Shown piece by piece: positions 1 to 13,309 of a stretch of DNA of 64,000 nucleotides. The position numbers and the translations under genes were made by a program. Under the pieces are notes generated by a model. It did no database searches. It was not told where the DNA came from and worked only from the letters and a program-made list of their open reading frames with translations. Positions within the stretch are counted from its first letter, which is position 1. Each line of letters opens with the position of its first letter. Source of the DNA: Atherinomorus stipes (lineage: Eukaryota; Chordata; Actinopteri; Atheriniformes; Atherinidae); contig JALJCO010003102.1 of assembly GCA_023101725.1 (NCBI GenBank), positions 409,454 to 473,453 on the forward strand. Reading direction: 5' to 3'.

Positions 1-3000
1 AACATCACCAGCTCCCAAAAAATATAAAAGAATCCACAGCTACAGTAACATAATAATGTGAAACAAAAACAGAACAGCAGGTCAGAAATTTTAGCTGTAG
101 ATTTTTTTCTTAATTTTTCACACACTGAACAACACACTAGCAAATCTATTTACAACAGATACTGTTACGTCCTCCTTGAATAACTCAGACTCTCTTCAAG
201 GCAACACACAGTCTGCATCAGAATGTTTCAAGGCCAAGCAGATCATGCTTAATGTATGTTCGGCCTCTGGGACATTGGGAAGGAACATCTGACGTCAGCA
301 GGAGAGAATCGCAAAACACTGCGTTGCATTTGACAACCATTTTCACACAAGGGCAAGAATAAGGAAAGTATAAATTAGCCGTAGTGTTTGGTGTTTGCAA
401 GGTGAACAAAATACTTTTGTTTGCAATGAGGATTTATTTGCAATACCAATGTGTCCTGAAGTCTAAACAGTCTGACAGCATTTTGTAACAAAATATTTTA
501 CCCACAGTGTTTGCATTGTCTTGAGCCTCTCTTGTTTTTGTCCTTCAACATCACTGCTGTTTTGTTTTAGAGCATAAATGCAAGGAGAAGCAGTGTATAA
601 TCTCTGATGTGTGCCCATACAAGCACTATAGTCAAACTTATAGCAAGTCAACAGGTTTAGAAATGCAGATAATGGAACAAGACCTGCATTATACAATATT
701 CTAATTTCAATGCTATTGTTGTTTTCTTAGTGGTTTGATTGTTTACTTTTTTCCAGTATCACTGAAAAAAGTGAATCAGAGCAGTTGTTGACTTTATTTA
801 AACAATTTATGTTCAGTTAACATATAAAATAGGTGTTTGTTGGATTAAATATTATTTTTTAAGGTACCTTAATGTGATTTTTGTCTCATGTTATCCCTAC
901 AGTACATAATATATGTGTTGCATGAACACAATTCATTTAAGTACTGTGAATAACAAACTATGATTAACATATTTCTTTTCAGTTAAAGTAACATATTATA
1001 ATTATGTGGAACCTGTTGACATAAAAAAATGATGTAAGTCAAAGATTCATTTTTTTGAGTGTAAACAACTCACTAAAGTCTAGAAAACGCAAAAAACCTA
1101 TAGGGTTGAAGAAGTATTTATAACTTACTTATCTTTTCCTCCCCCTCCCTTCCCTTACATCTCTCTCTCTCTTCCTTTCTCTCTCTCTCACAACGTCTTT
1201 GTCCCTGTCTTTTGCATTCATTTTATGCCATTCCCCTCCTCTCACTCAGGCTCTTTGCCTCCATCTCAGCTGGATATACCAGGCGTCCCTTTAATTCGAC
1301 ATACTAATGTAATTCGCCTTCTCTATAATCATCCATTTTCCCGTTTTCATGCCCTTTCCCCCGAACTTGAGACACGTCTTGTGGATTCTATTTCACAGCG
1401 GTACACCAGACTACATCAGTTTCCATTTCATTTATTCAGTATTTGTTTTGGAAACCCATGCTGGTCTGATATGAATCAGAATTGCTTAATAGAAGAAACT
1501 TTCACTGACCAGGTTAGAGTAAATATAATTACACCCAAACCTGAAACTACAATTTAATGTTAATGTTCTGAATCAAATGAAGATGAATGTTGCGCCGTAA
1601 AAAAAGCGTTGAGTCGTAATAGATATCAGAAGAGCATTTATCTCAGGTACACAATCTAAAACTGATGCGCTTGCTCACTCAGTGCATCTGTAAATCTCCA
1701 TTTCGAGAAGCTTCCTGTACTCAGAAGTTCTAACTCTGTAATCATCGGTGAAAATATGGAACCACAAGTCTTTGATTTTCTTCATGCAGTTGTCCATTTT
1801 GTTTCAGAACATACAATAGGCATTGCATTTACCGAACACAATATTTTTTGTCTGTTGAAGCGGAGGAAAATGACAGTATTCATAACTGCTTCAGTTTTAT
1901 TAAAGCAAATATTCTTTATCAGCCCTTCCAACCACTAGATATGACTCAATGAGGACTTTTTGTTACAGTGTGTTGATGTCTTTAGCTGAGGAAATGCCTT
2001 AAAGTTCTTTGCGCTGTGACAAGATTATAATAATAATAGAAAAAAATTACCCAATGAAACATGTTTTCCACTGACTGAAAGAGAGACTTTGTTTAAAAGT
2101 CCATCAGTCTTTTACTGTAGAGGTCAGGACTGACATGCAACATTACATCATCAGTGGCTGTATAAATGTGTTTTCTTCAAATGGACCTGCACCAACTTAA
2201 CGTTCTGGCATCATCTCCTTGTTAAACGCAGATTCATCACTAAATATCACTTTCATCCAACCATCCACAGTCTCTGACGGCATCACTTCAACCTACTTTT
2301 TTCCTCTACGTGTTCTTGGAAATAAAATCCCAAACTTCCATCTTCTTACATGTTTTAAGACGCCAGCTTGTTCAGCTGCAGTAAAACAGTTTTGTGTCAT
2401 GTCTGTAAATTATTCATTTAGAAAATGTGAGACCAGAATAAACACAGTCCAAGAGTGATGATTTCATTGTTTTTGCTGATGGTTAGTTTAAAAATATGTT
2501 CTTTGTCACCGTGTGAAAAATACATGCATTTTATTTGTACATAGAAATTACAGTTGTGACTCTTTAAGTGCCCAATTGCTGACGAGTAATTAGTAAAATA
2601 TTTCATAATGACTGAAAATGCTCATTTTCTGCTTTACTTTGGTGCTTTGAAATATGCAAATTAATTATCCATTTTAAATACATTCAGAGGCATCTTATTG
2701 TTCCTTAGAAAATATTTTTAGAAGCCTAAATTTGTGATCTGTTGTAAAGAGTGTCCACTCTATTTTCTGCATTACTGGAAGCTTATTGGTATGAAATATT
2801 CATTTTTAGGGGATGAGACTGGAGGCACATCCCGATGTGACTTCAGAAAAACCTGGTTGGTTGATTCTGATGAGAAAAGAAAAGAAAAAGAGATCAGACA
2901 AGTAAGTCACAATGTCTGTGTCCAAAGGCACACACAGCTATTACTTTTAAGCTCTGTGAAAAGTGTGAGAAATTCTCAGACATATTTTAAATTTGATTCA

Positions 3001-3385
3001 ACTTGTAAAATTAATGCTGCAGAAAAAGGTCTGTAAACTGGGCAGGTTTAAATTATAACTTCTGTGCTCGTATTTGAAATTCAGTGGCAATGCACAAAAC
3101 ATAAAATCAGCAAAGAAAAGAAAAATATTTGGTCAATCTTAATGTTCTTGTTGTTGTTAAACCTTCAGAGTTCGTATTTAATATTTTCCTTTATCTCTTA
3201 TGAACTCATATCACCTTCACACACACTTTAAATTAAAATGAAAAGGTTTTATAATATAGAAATGTTTTTAAAAAGTGTTTATAGAATAAAAATCTTTCAT
3301 TTAACTTTTCATTTTTATAGCCAATGTGATAAATTACCTTCAAGATCATGGTTGTGATCGTTAATATCACTTCGAGTTGATATGA
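1..3385. other. Non-coding stretch, no gene recognised
   Basis: AT-rich sequence with many short accidental open frames. A CT-rich tract lies at about 1139-1195. It is followed by an acceptor-like pyrimidine run ending in CAG near 1249 and an open frame of 110 codons (1225-1557, plus strand) that I do not recognise. No domain, repeat family or RNA gene is visible. Confidence 0.5.
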
Positions 3386-3431
3386 ATGAATGAATGAATG
3401 AATGAATGAACAAATTAATGAATGAGCGAAC
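3386..3431. repeat. GAAT microsatellite
   Basis: About eleven imperfect GAAT units. The tract directly abuts a TTTATTTTG-containing segment, as does the ATTC tract at 5456. It may be the 3' tail of a decayed minus-strand LINE. Confidence 0.8.
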
Positions 3432-3735
3432 GAATGCTTTATTTTGAACATATGCTTGTAACACAAGAAAAAAAAAACAACAAAAAAATTAAAACAGACC
3501 AAACAGACAAAAACTTACAAACAGAACACAAATGTGAACGATGATAATATGAACAATATTTATCATAAGCAAGTAGGACAAAATTAAATAAAAATCCAAT
3601 TACTGTGTGCACATTTGCAAATGGTACTACATGTTTGATAAATAGGAATGGAAGATATGTCACCACTACATATAAAAAAGAAAATTTTAAATTTAATGAT
3701 AGAACAATCTCTTAGGAGAGTCAGTAATATAATAA
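3432..3735 (-). repeat. Possible LINE 3' tail, decayed
   Basis: This AT-rich segment starts at the tetranucleotide tract with GCTTTATTTTGAACATAT, a layout like the start of the LINE relic at 5535. No protein similarity could be read in any frame, so the assignment rests only on this layout and is weak. Confidence 0.3.
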
Positions 3736-4484
3736 AACATGATATTTTTCATGTCACAGCAATGCTACATACTTCATGTCCTTCTAGGGACAACCTGAAA
3801 TACTCCTAACACATTTTAAGGGCAGTATAAATAAGTGACGGAATGTGCATCAGATTTGCCGGCAGTCTCAGAGCTACCTCCATCCTGTCAGCATTGAGCC
3901 TCTGATGGAGAGGTTAAGGTTGGCGCTCCAGGCCAAACCCAGCAGCTGAGAGCCCGCCCTCAGGAGGAAGAGTCAACATGGCAAGGGCACCAAACACATT
4001 CAGGATGCATAGGTGCCATTTATCATCGCTGACAACTGCACCTCAGTGCCATTTGGGTTTATTACTGGTACATTCCTCCCCACATAATGATGTTTTCCTT
4101 AGCACCTGTCCTCTGAGACTTACTTCAATGAAAAACTGCTGTGGAAAAGGTGGCAGGGTTTTTTTTTTTTCCTTGTTTGTTGTTTTTTGGCTTTTTTTTA
4201 AACTTCTTTTTTGTGATATCCCCATAGAGCATTTGCTTTCCTTGACTTTTAAGGACATAGATAAAACAAAACATTTTTAGTAAAAATGTGGCTACAGGTT
4301 TTGGCGCCAGCTGCCTGAATATGTAGGTCATATGCATGAAAAAGGGATTTATTAGATACACAGTGGTATGTATATTCATGGTATTCAAAATTGCATCACT
4401 CGTATTAATTAGGATGAATTTTAGGCTGAACATAAGGACAAGGACTGTTTTCTACTGTTCATAACAGCTATATTTGCCTTGTAG
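3736..4484. other. Non-coding stretch
   Basis: I see no gene. A moderately GC-rich block lies at about 3850-4000 and T-rich runs at about 4158-4212. Short overlapping open frames exist on both strands without recognisable content. Confidence 0.5.
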
Positions 4485-4735
4485 AGCTCCAAAATAATTA
4501 GTGCTGGTTCTGAGGAATTCCTGTTCATTCTTCAGCCAGCACCATCTGGAGTTGGCACTGCTGGCATTGAGGGTTTGGAGATTGTTGTACATACCAGCTC
4601 AGCAAATCCCAAAGATTTTCATTGTGGTTTATGTCCACCCTTTTGGCAGGCCAAGAAAGAAACTCAATATTATTTGTGCACACAATTCCCACTTGATTCA
4701 ACCACTGTGATTTTGAAATTGTGGCATTCAAACAC
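4485..4735 (-). pseudogene. Tc1/mariner transposase C-terminal remnant
   Basis: Read on the minus strand, this segment encodes a short piece that matches the pattern around the third catalytic acid of Tc1/mariner transposases. WPA is followed by VDINHNENLWD, where the family usually has SPDLNPIENLWD, and then by an LAEE stretch that should end in a tryptophan. That tryptophan codon reads TGA, a premature stop. Transposases of this class cut and paste DNA at TA dinucleotides. Only about 80 codons of a usual 340 or so are readable, no terminal inverted repeats were found, and no function can remain. The upstream part (minus strand, 4736-5340) has open frames but no motif I can assign. The identification is good because of the WPA-D-N-ENLWD spacing; the subfamily is unknown. 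Confidence 0.72.
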
Positions 4736-5455
4736 TACACACATTTCTATTTGAAGGAAAGCTCAAGAAAAGGCTTGTGAAATTCATTGTGATAGCTCCC
4801 TGTAATAAATTTTCCCTTGAGAAATTAAAGGTCAACATGAAGACCAGCAGTGACTGTACACAGCACAGATAACTATACATATATCTGACTTTCCATCCTT
4901 AAACACTGGATCTTAATCCTGTTTGAGAACACAGCAGTTGAGCTATCTGACGGGTAAGTGTTAGCAGCCTGTCCTGTCAGTGGTAAGCTGTGAGGAGTAC
5001 CAATGCAGCCTCGTCTCACTGTGTGTGAAATGACCACAAGCTGTCTTTCATCAGAGAGTTTGATAAGGTGGAGGTGCATACAACAGAAGACCAAATATGG
5101 TAGTGAATCTGAGCCACTGTGTAAGGATCACAGAGCATGAGATGCAGGAACATCAGGCCACGACCTCCACAACACCTTACACGAGGGCATGTTATGTCTT
5201 GCAATTACATGACAGAGTCCAAGATGGCAACAAGGTACTCCATTGTGATGTGATAAGATCCAAACCAAGTGATGACTTCCTCTGCAAGTCATCCAGTTAC
5301 TACAAAAATCAGCAGTTGTGTACAATATTTTCAATTTCTGATTTTATTTTTTTGTGAGTAGCCTACTGTTAAACCTGAAAACTGAAACTCTAATATCCTT
5401 TAAAAGATATATGTCAACAGATAATAATCCAACATGAACTTTTGTCCCCATTCTT
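4736..5455. other. Non-coding stretch, possible extension of the transposase relic
   Basis: Three overlapping minus-strand open frames (4873-5334) may be decayed upstream parts of the transposase at 4485-4735, but no catalytic or helix-turn-helix motif is readable. Nothing else is recognised. Confidence 0.4.
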
Positions 5456-5534
5456 TTCATTCATTCATTCATTCATTCATTCATTCATTCATTCATTCAT
5501 TCATTCATTCATTCATTCATTCATTCATTCATTT
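5456..5534. repeat. ATTC microsatellite, LINE tail
   Basis: About nineteen near-perfect TTCA units. They sit at the 3' end of the minus-strand LINE relic that follows, so they read as TGAA repeats on its strand. This suits an expanded simple-repeat tail of a non-LTR retrotransposon. Confidence 0.9.
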
Positions 5535-6825
5535 CATTTATTTTGCTCATCACCAAATACATGGTAAAAAGCACAAACGTCACATCATAACAGAAAAAGT
5601 TGTACCTTTAACAATGCAGAACTCATTAAAAAAGAGGTAAGACCTGTTTCAAAAAAGCACCCAACTTATATATTATCTTTGATTGGTCAGACTGAAGAAG
5701 CATTATGAGTTTATACATTGATGGATAATACCAATAACATTTTGGCAAAAACTTTAACCTATATTCAGCAGCTAATACATTGTCACATTCAAATAAAACA
5801 TGAAGTTTATCTCCTACACAACCATTACAACACAAAGGACAAATTCTCATGTTTCTTTCTAGGCCCTTATATTGACCGGTTATTTTGGGAATTCTTGTGT
5901 TATTTGTTCTAAAGCTACAAATTGCCTGTCTGTAGCTGAGATTTTCACATAAATATTTTTCAACTTTATACTCTGATTTAATTTCAGCATACACATCACA
6001 TGAAGACATATCCCTAATTTCACTTCACCATTTTTGTACATAACTGATTTTTCAGGGCTCGCTCCACAGTTGGTTTAAGCCAGCTAACATTGTTGGGAAG
6101 TTGATAAATCCAGATATATGACAGACCACAATTATCCAAAGTATCCTTTACCTGCTGGAGCCATGGGGAGATATATTCCCCTGTATTATATAAGTGAACT
6201 AAATATGTGTACATTTGTGTCGTAAATTTACAGTCTTTACCCTGGACAAGCCTCCCCCAATACCCAATCGACCGTTTTTGGATAGCTATGCTGATGGGAT
6301 ATCTGCCCAGTTCTCTGTACACCATGTTATTACAAGTGTCCATTTTCACTTTAAGATGTATTTCAAAAATCAGAGGTGTAATCTTTCGAGAATATCAATT
6401 TTTTGAAACCCCCACAGGCATACAGCATTCCAGGTGTAACTAATTTATCAAAAAGGTCAGGGGTGAGATTTAATAGCAGACTGACTTTTTTACTTTTAGA
6501 GAGAACAGCAAACATTGCCCGAGAGGCTGCGTCGTGTAAATCTTTAATTGCCAACTTAAATCTTTCATTATAATTGAAAATGAGTCCTGAATATATAAAA
6601 CAGGACAAGACTTCCAACCTCTTTTTGTTACATGTAAAATTTAGGTAACTATAGCCTTTTCTATGTCCAAATATCATAACTTTAGTTTTCCTCACTATTA
6701 ATTTCTAATTTCTAATTATTACAATATTCACATATATGGTCAATTGCCTTTTGTAGACCTAACTTTGTAGATTACATAACAGTAGTGTCATCTGCGTATA
6801 TCAGGACCAGAAGCCTCGATGCAGT
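5535..6825 (-). mobile_element. Decayed LINE: reverse transcriptase 3' half with C-terminal zinc motif
   Basis: Three minus-strand frames join into the second half of a non-LTR retrotransposon polyprotein. At about 6790-6815 an IYADDTTVM segment shows the reverse transcriptase active site (YADD), followed closely by a stop. The thumb region begins with KTKVMIFG and continues through SRAMFAVLSKSKK and FDKLVTP (6363-6695). The next frame (6020-6349) carries YRELGRYPI and an IGYWGRL segment. The last frame (5626-6009) has a CPLC, H, C pattern (CPLCCNGCVGDKLHVLFEC), a CCHC-type zinc motif common at LINE C-termini. Frames break near 6010, 6360 and 6700. The copy is 5'-truncated near 6825. The clade was not settled. 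No activity is possible. Confidence 0.85.
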
Positions 6826-9273
6826 ATCTTAGGGTAATTGTTTGGCAACCTCTCTGCAATAAGTAACTTTCCAAACCAGGTGTCCACAATTAACAGCTAA
6901 TGATCACGTAATTGTCCCTGTTGCCTGGATACATTTCCCACCTCAGTCAATCTCAGTCTAGTGACGTTTATTCTCTATGCCTCTGTGGTTTATGTACATT
7001 GTGCATGCACAAGTTAGAAAGGTTTAATTTTGCGGTATTTAGATGGATTCCTTGCATTCCTTGAATTGTTGTAAATTCCTGGAATCTCACTAATGAAACA
7101 AGTGACAAAGGTATTCTATTATTCAACTTTCTGATATTATCACATCCACTGAACAAGACATTTAAACCACTTGTCATTGACATTATTGAGATCTTGCAGT
7201 TTCATAACACATTCTAATCAAGTCTTTTATTGTCTCTTTACAAAATGCATACAATATTTTGGCAGCTGGATTTTCAGATCATATACATGGTCACTATGTG
7301 CTTGTGAACAAGAAAAAGGTTTGGCCCAACTGCAATTCTAAAACACCGTATGAACCCACACTGAGCTGTAGAAATAATATCTGCACCCTGAAGTTAGAAT
7401 AAGAAATACTCCTAAGGGAAAGCCTCCTGTTTGAGATTCACTGCTGTAAAGTAAATGGATCAAGTAAAGCTGATATTGATTGATGTGGATTCTACCAAAT
7501 ATTTTCCTAAGATCGCTTGTTTTATCTATAAAGTTTTATGAGAGGAAAATATTGAAAGCAAATCCATAAACCCAATATAAAATCAACTTCACATGAGGTT
7601 TTGCAGGGAAGCGAAGGGAGCAGGAGCTGAAATGGCCATGATATGATGTCTTATTACCCACAGGAAACTGGGGGCGGTCGTTGGAAGAATCAATACTTGA
7701 CTGATGAATTTGCTTCCGATTTTTTTCAATATTTTGACTCAGTAGGGAGCTAAGAGGAATTTTTTACCACATGATAGTCAAGCACTGAATTGATGGTGCA
7801 AAATATATGCATCATATCTTCGCTATAGTGCGTGTGGATTGCTGCAATATAGTTTCATGTTTCCTATACAGGACTAAGAAAAATACATCATCAAACATCA
7901 AAATCTAAAATCTTGAATACAGTTTAGCAGCCTCAGCTTTAACAAAAACATCTAGGAATGAGGTTAAGACCATTTTAATTTTTTTTTTTATTCATTCTTA
8001 TTCAGCATAATTAGTTGAGGCATTCAGAATGACAAACATATCAATGCAAGTTTTCTGATACAGTAAGTCCGCATGTGACTCGACCTCAAATTTCATAATG
8101 AAAATCTGCACATCGGAAAATACTGACTTACCACCACAAGCTGTCATTAACATTACTTTACACTTTTAAAGTGTGCAGTAAAACATTTTTATAAATCATT
8201 AATAGCAGCCTCCAGCTATTCTAATGGTTGGCTGTCAAAAGCTGATCAATGATGATATTGAAGAAGTGTGCAGTGCCAATAAACTGCACTGTGTATATTC
8301 AGGCTTAATTATCAGCGGTAAACAAGTGGCCAGACTTCATCTGTAAGCATGCAAAATGATTTTGGAGTAATTATGTTTTGATGTGGGGATTTCCTTGCAA
8401 ACAGTTATACATACTTGTTTATTAGATTAAACAATAATAAATTAAAACAATATAAACAGAGGCTGAGCTGCATTTGTTTGTTTGAATCAAACATTTGCTT
8501 TAGTTAAAAGTTATGTGACTCTTTTTTTTTTTAAAGCAATTGTTTCTAAAATATATTTGGACATACTAGTAAAGTTTTTTGTCTTTCAGAGCTGATGTGA
8601 ATTTTAAAAGAGTAAGTTAGATATTTCTTCAAATATTTGAGCTTCAGGATGTATGAAGAAGAAATCATGATGCCAGCTTCTTTCTCTTTGCCTTTGAGAT
8701 GAAGCCGATCATTATCTTGGCTGAGGTGTTGCTGATGATGATGATGGTGATGAAGATTAGCGACAGCTGACCGATTTGTGCCAGCGGGTACAATCTTTGT
8801 TCTCAGAATTAAATATGTTCATTCAATTGAAATTTATTTTCTGCTTCTGGGTTTCATCATAATGTTGAAATCAATATTTAATATCCTTGGATCAATGCTA
8901 TGTGGGGTTTTATTTTGCATCGGCTCTGTCAGTATTTCGGAGTAATTATGTGCATCAGTAAAAGATTAGGAACTGATGTTGTGAAAGAACTCGAAATGTG
9001 TCACTTGAGAGTGTGTATTTTTCCCTCTTTAATTTTCTTGACATCCAAGGTTTTACTGTTGCTGGCTTCAGAATTGACATTGATTTTATGCTGTCTGAAT
9101 AATAGATGCATGATAATTGTGTTCGTGGAGAAAAGAGCACAACCTTTTCATCCTTATTGTATGAGTTTGATGAATTGAATGTTGTTTCAATTAACCATTT
9201 GCTAAATCCCACAGCTTGCAAGTGTAACTTAGTAAGAACAGCAGGTCTGTTAAGTTTTTTTTCTGAATACTTA
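6826..9273. other. Non-coding stretch
   Basis: AT-rich unique-looking DNA. A short ATG/GATG-rich run lies at about 8728-8755. Two opposed open frames of about 90 codons at 8900-9221 have no recognisable motif. No gene, RNA or repeat family is recognised. Confidence 0.5.
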
Positions 9274-10147
9274 AGGATAACTTACTTTTTTTTTCTACCT
9301 AGACCTCATTTCTAGGAGCTTTTACATGCATTTACACACCGATAAAATTTCTAAATCACTTTGATTGCTTTGAACGATATTTTGTTAATTCGCCATTTGG
9401 CATATATCCATATAATGGGAGAGACGGTGCAAAATGAGTGGGCCTCTCTATATTATTTGCAGCAAAACTCCTTAATTCCACCAATATTTTGAGTAGAATG
9501 AACCATCAAATGAGTACTATTGACCTGTGAGTTAGCAGTTTCACAGATTGCTGTTTGTTGTTGTCTGGCTGGCTAGCTGCTCTCAGCTGTGCTGCTGCGG
9601 TGTGCGTCAGGGGTGCGCATGGCTAGCAGAGTGTGGAGAATGGTCCCATTATCTAACAGAGCTAAATCTGGACTCACAGGACAATAGCACTTGTTTGTTC
9701 ATTCATTCTACTTAAAGTATGAGTGAAATGAAGGAGTTTTGCTGCAGATACTGCCTTAGAGCAGTGTTTCTTAATTCCAGTCCTCAGGACCCACTGCCCT
9801 ACATAACTTCTGGGTAACCCTGCTTTCACACACCTGAATCAAATGAATGGCTCGTTAACATATTGCAAAGAACTTGATGAGGAAGTTCATTCATCTGAAT
9901 CAGGTGTGTTGAAGTAGGAACACATCAAAGCTATGCAGGGCAGTGGGTCCTGAAGACCGGGATTGAGAAACACTGCCTTAGAGGCCCACTCCTTTTGCCC
10001 CCTTCACTCCCATTATATGGAAATACGCCAAATTGCGACTGCAAAACCTCGTCCGAATGGGTGAAAGAGATACAGAAATTTTTAACCGTGAGTAAATGCA
10101 TAAACTCCTGGAAATAAGGTCCAGGTTGAAAAAAAAAAAGTTATCCT
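9274..10147. mobile_element. Palindromic non-autonomous DNA transposon (TTAA-like ends)
   Basis: The left end (AGGATAACTT, poly-T, CTACCTAGACCTCATTTC) is the inverted match of the right end, which reads AGGATAACTT, poly-T, CAACCTGGACCTTATTTC on the other strand. The arms stay alignable for roughly 150 bases each. An inner pair (about 9461-9505 and 9710-9746) is also inverted, including GCAGCAAAACTCCTT. The flanks look like worn TTAA (TTAA on the left, TTGA on the right). No transposase frame is present. A hAT-type element is inserted inside at 9762-9975. It shares inner sequence with the neighbour at 10274-11620, so the two belong to related families. Confidence 0.75.
9762..9975. mobile_element. 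hAT-type MITE with perfect 8-bp target duplication
   Basis: The element starts CAGTGTTTCTTAATTCCAGT and ends with the inverted counterpart ATTGAGAAACACTG. It is 214 bp, with the arms GGACCCACTGCCC and GGGCAGTGGGTCC near the ends. CCTTAGAG stands on both sides (9754-9761 and 9976-9983), an exact 8-bp duplication as hAT transposases make. No coding sequence is present, so it must have been moved in trans. It lies within the older palindromic element. Confidence 0.92.
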
Positions 10148-10273
10148 TTGAATTGAGTCATAAAGCTGAAAAGGTGGGTCATTCTGTGCTTTTCTTTTGC
10201 TTTTTTCTCATATGTATGACTTTGTTGACTATATTAAACACATTATTTGTTGAACCCAAAACACAGCACTTAA

Positions 10274-11620
10274 AGGGGAAGTTTGCTTTTTTTTTCAATC
10301 TTCCCCTCATTTCTATCATGAAATATGTTCATGAAATATGTTCATTTACTCACCCAGACAGTTTTGGTGCAACTTGAATTCCTTCGTGAGATATTTAGAT
10401 CCACTCCAGACCAGCGTATGTCCAATATAATGGAAGTGATGGGGCAACCATGTCCGGCCTCTAAACAATGTTTCGTAACAAAACATTGGTGAAATGAAGG
10501 AGTTTGTGGCAGATAATGCCTCATTTAGAGCCTGCGTGGGGTTGCCCCATCACTTCCATTATATTGGACTCACACTGATCTGGAGTGGTGAAGTGAAGGT
10601 GGGGGGAACTTTTCAGGGCTACGACGCTAAGCCTCTATTCAATCCAGAGGCGCCCCTACTTCCCCCAGCCTTCAGAGCCTTAGTACATCCGTTACTAAGT
10701 TTAGGAGGTCGTAAATCAAGGTCTTACCGAAAGTAGACCTGTATATACTTTCCAGTATATAACGGTAACTATTCTCTGCTCGCGTCAGTCTCTATTTTAA
10801 CATGGACCAAAAATCATACTCACCTCTAACGGGAAATATTAAAGGAAGTATTCTTGTCTCATCAGTGTGTCGAGAGGCAGCTTTAACCCTTAACTACACT
10901 CCTATGAAGGATGAGTCAGGGGCTTTATGAGTGAATCAGGTTTTTCCTCAGGCAGTCTGAGATCTTTTATTAAGTCAAGCAAGCAAAATACAATCAAATA
11001 CAATTGAATACCAAAATGTTACTCCCAGATAGTGAGGGAAGGAAAGAATAAAGAGAAAACCAGCAGTAAAGTACTGTAATTGATTTTTATCTTATATTCA
11101 GCCCGAAGGCCCTCCTGTCCTGACCTATTTGCCCTGTTAGAACTTGCTCCAAAGGAGGAAGAAAAACGCCCATCATCATGTTTTTATACCTCTGTTGTAG
11201 CACCACCTATATGTGGGACAGACATCCTTAAAGGGTAATCTTCAAGGCAATTGGATATAACAAACATCAAAACTAGTAGTTGTTACTTTGGTTTGCCCTA
11301 ATAAGGATTTAACTCTTAGTTAGCTTTTCAACCCTGCAGCTGATACTCTTGCAGGAAGTGCAGGCGTGTGTGTGTAATTCTATTTTTGGAAAAAGGAAGT
11401 GTAGCTGGGCCAGCTGAGTTTTCATGTCTGATTTAGGCCTACCATCTTAATAATAAGTGCAAAAGTTAAGGAAAAGGTTACAGTCAAGTTCACCCTACAC
11501 AACAGTGGATCTAAATATCTCCCGAAGGAATTCAAGTTGCACCAAAACTGTCTGGGTGACTAAATGAACATATTTCATGATAGAAAATAGGTCCAGATTG
11601 AAAGTAAACGAACTTCCCCT
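10274..11620. mobile_element. Palindromic TTAA-type MITE split by a solo LTR
   Basis: The left end begins AGGGGAAGTTTGC after TTAA (10270-10273). The right end closes with GAACTTCCCCT followed by TCAA, a one-base change from TTAA. The arms run from the ends to GATATTTAGATCCACT, about 130 bases, and match almost base for base, except for a tandem duplication of 13 bases in the left arm (about 10319-10344). A second inner palindrome spans about 10407-10584, with GTCCAATATAATGGAAGTGA in both arms. The element is cut by an LTR at 10589-11504. Ends and target fit a TTAA-specific superfamily (Kolobok or piggyBac type); which one is inference. Confidence 0.8.
10589..11504 (-). mobile_element. Solo LTR of an LTR retrotransposon
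   Basis: A 916-bp insertion whose ends on the minus strand are TGTTGTGTAGGG and CACTTCA, the usual TG...CA limits of long terminal repeats. The flanks are GTGG on both sides (10585-10588 and 11505-11508). Removing the insert rejoins GATCTGGAGTGGATCTAAAT, which is exactly the inverted partner of the other arm of the host MITE, so the borders are firm. A minus-strand AATAAA lies at 10966-10971 and would mark the end of the R region. No internal coding region remains, so it arose by recombination between two LTRs. Gypsy is likely but not proven. Confidence 0.8.
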
Positions 11621-13082
<1,462 letters not shown>

Positions 13083-13210
13083 TGACTTGAAGCAAAAGAT
13101 TTCTGATGCCATTCCCACCACTGATGAGGCTATGCTACAGAGAACATGGCAAGAAATCGAGCACTGTCTTGATGTGCTACAAGCAATGTTGCCCATAGGT
13201 TTAGACTGCT
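13083..13210 (+). pseudogene. Second transposase C-terminal fragment, opposite strand
   Basis: The plus-strand frame from 13087 reads KQKISDAIPTTDEAMLQRTW and continues QEIEHCLDV. This resembles the tail of mariner-type transposases, where a DLK-RI-AV-T--MLQR-WQEL-YRLDVCR pattern is usual. It abuts the Tc1 piece on the other strand, so two transposase ends face each other tail to tail. Only about 35 codons are recognisable and the downstream part is lost. Identification is moderate. Confidence 0.55.
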
Positions 13211-13309
13211 GTGGGACGTTCATGATGCACTGGGTTCTTCCTTTCCCACTCATCTCTGCTTTTCCATGTAAAAACTTGAGAGTATCGCATAATTAACTGT
13301 GTTTCTCCT

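Noticed and set aside
1225..1557. Possible exon after a pyrimidine-rich acceptor
   Set aside because: The CT-rich tract and CAG look like an acceptor and the frame is open for 110 codons, but no protein family is recognised and no donor is convincing.
3386..3431. CRISPR-like or satellite array
   Set aside because: The repeats in this window are tetranucleotide or dinucleotide tracts without spacers, and the DNA is eukaryotic.
4873..5334. Complete upstream part of the Tc1/mariner transposase
   Set aside because: The minus-strand frames are open but show neither the paired helix-turn-helix nor the first catalytic acids, so only the 4485-4735 part was called.
5434..5640. Ser-Phe-Ile-His repeat protein
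   Set aside because: Translation of the ATTC microsatellite.
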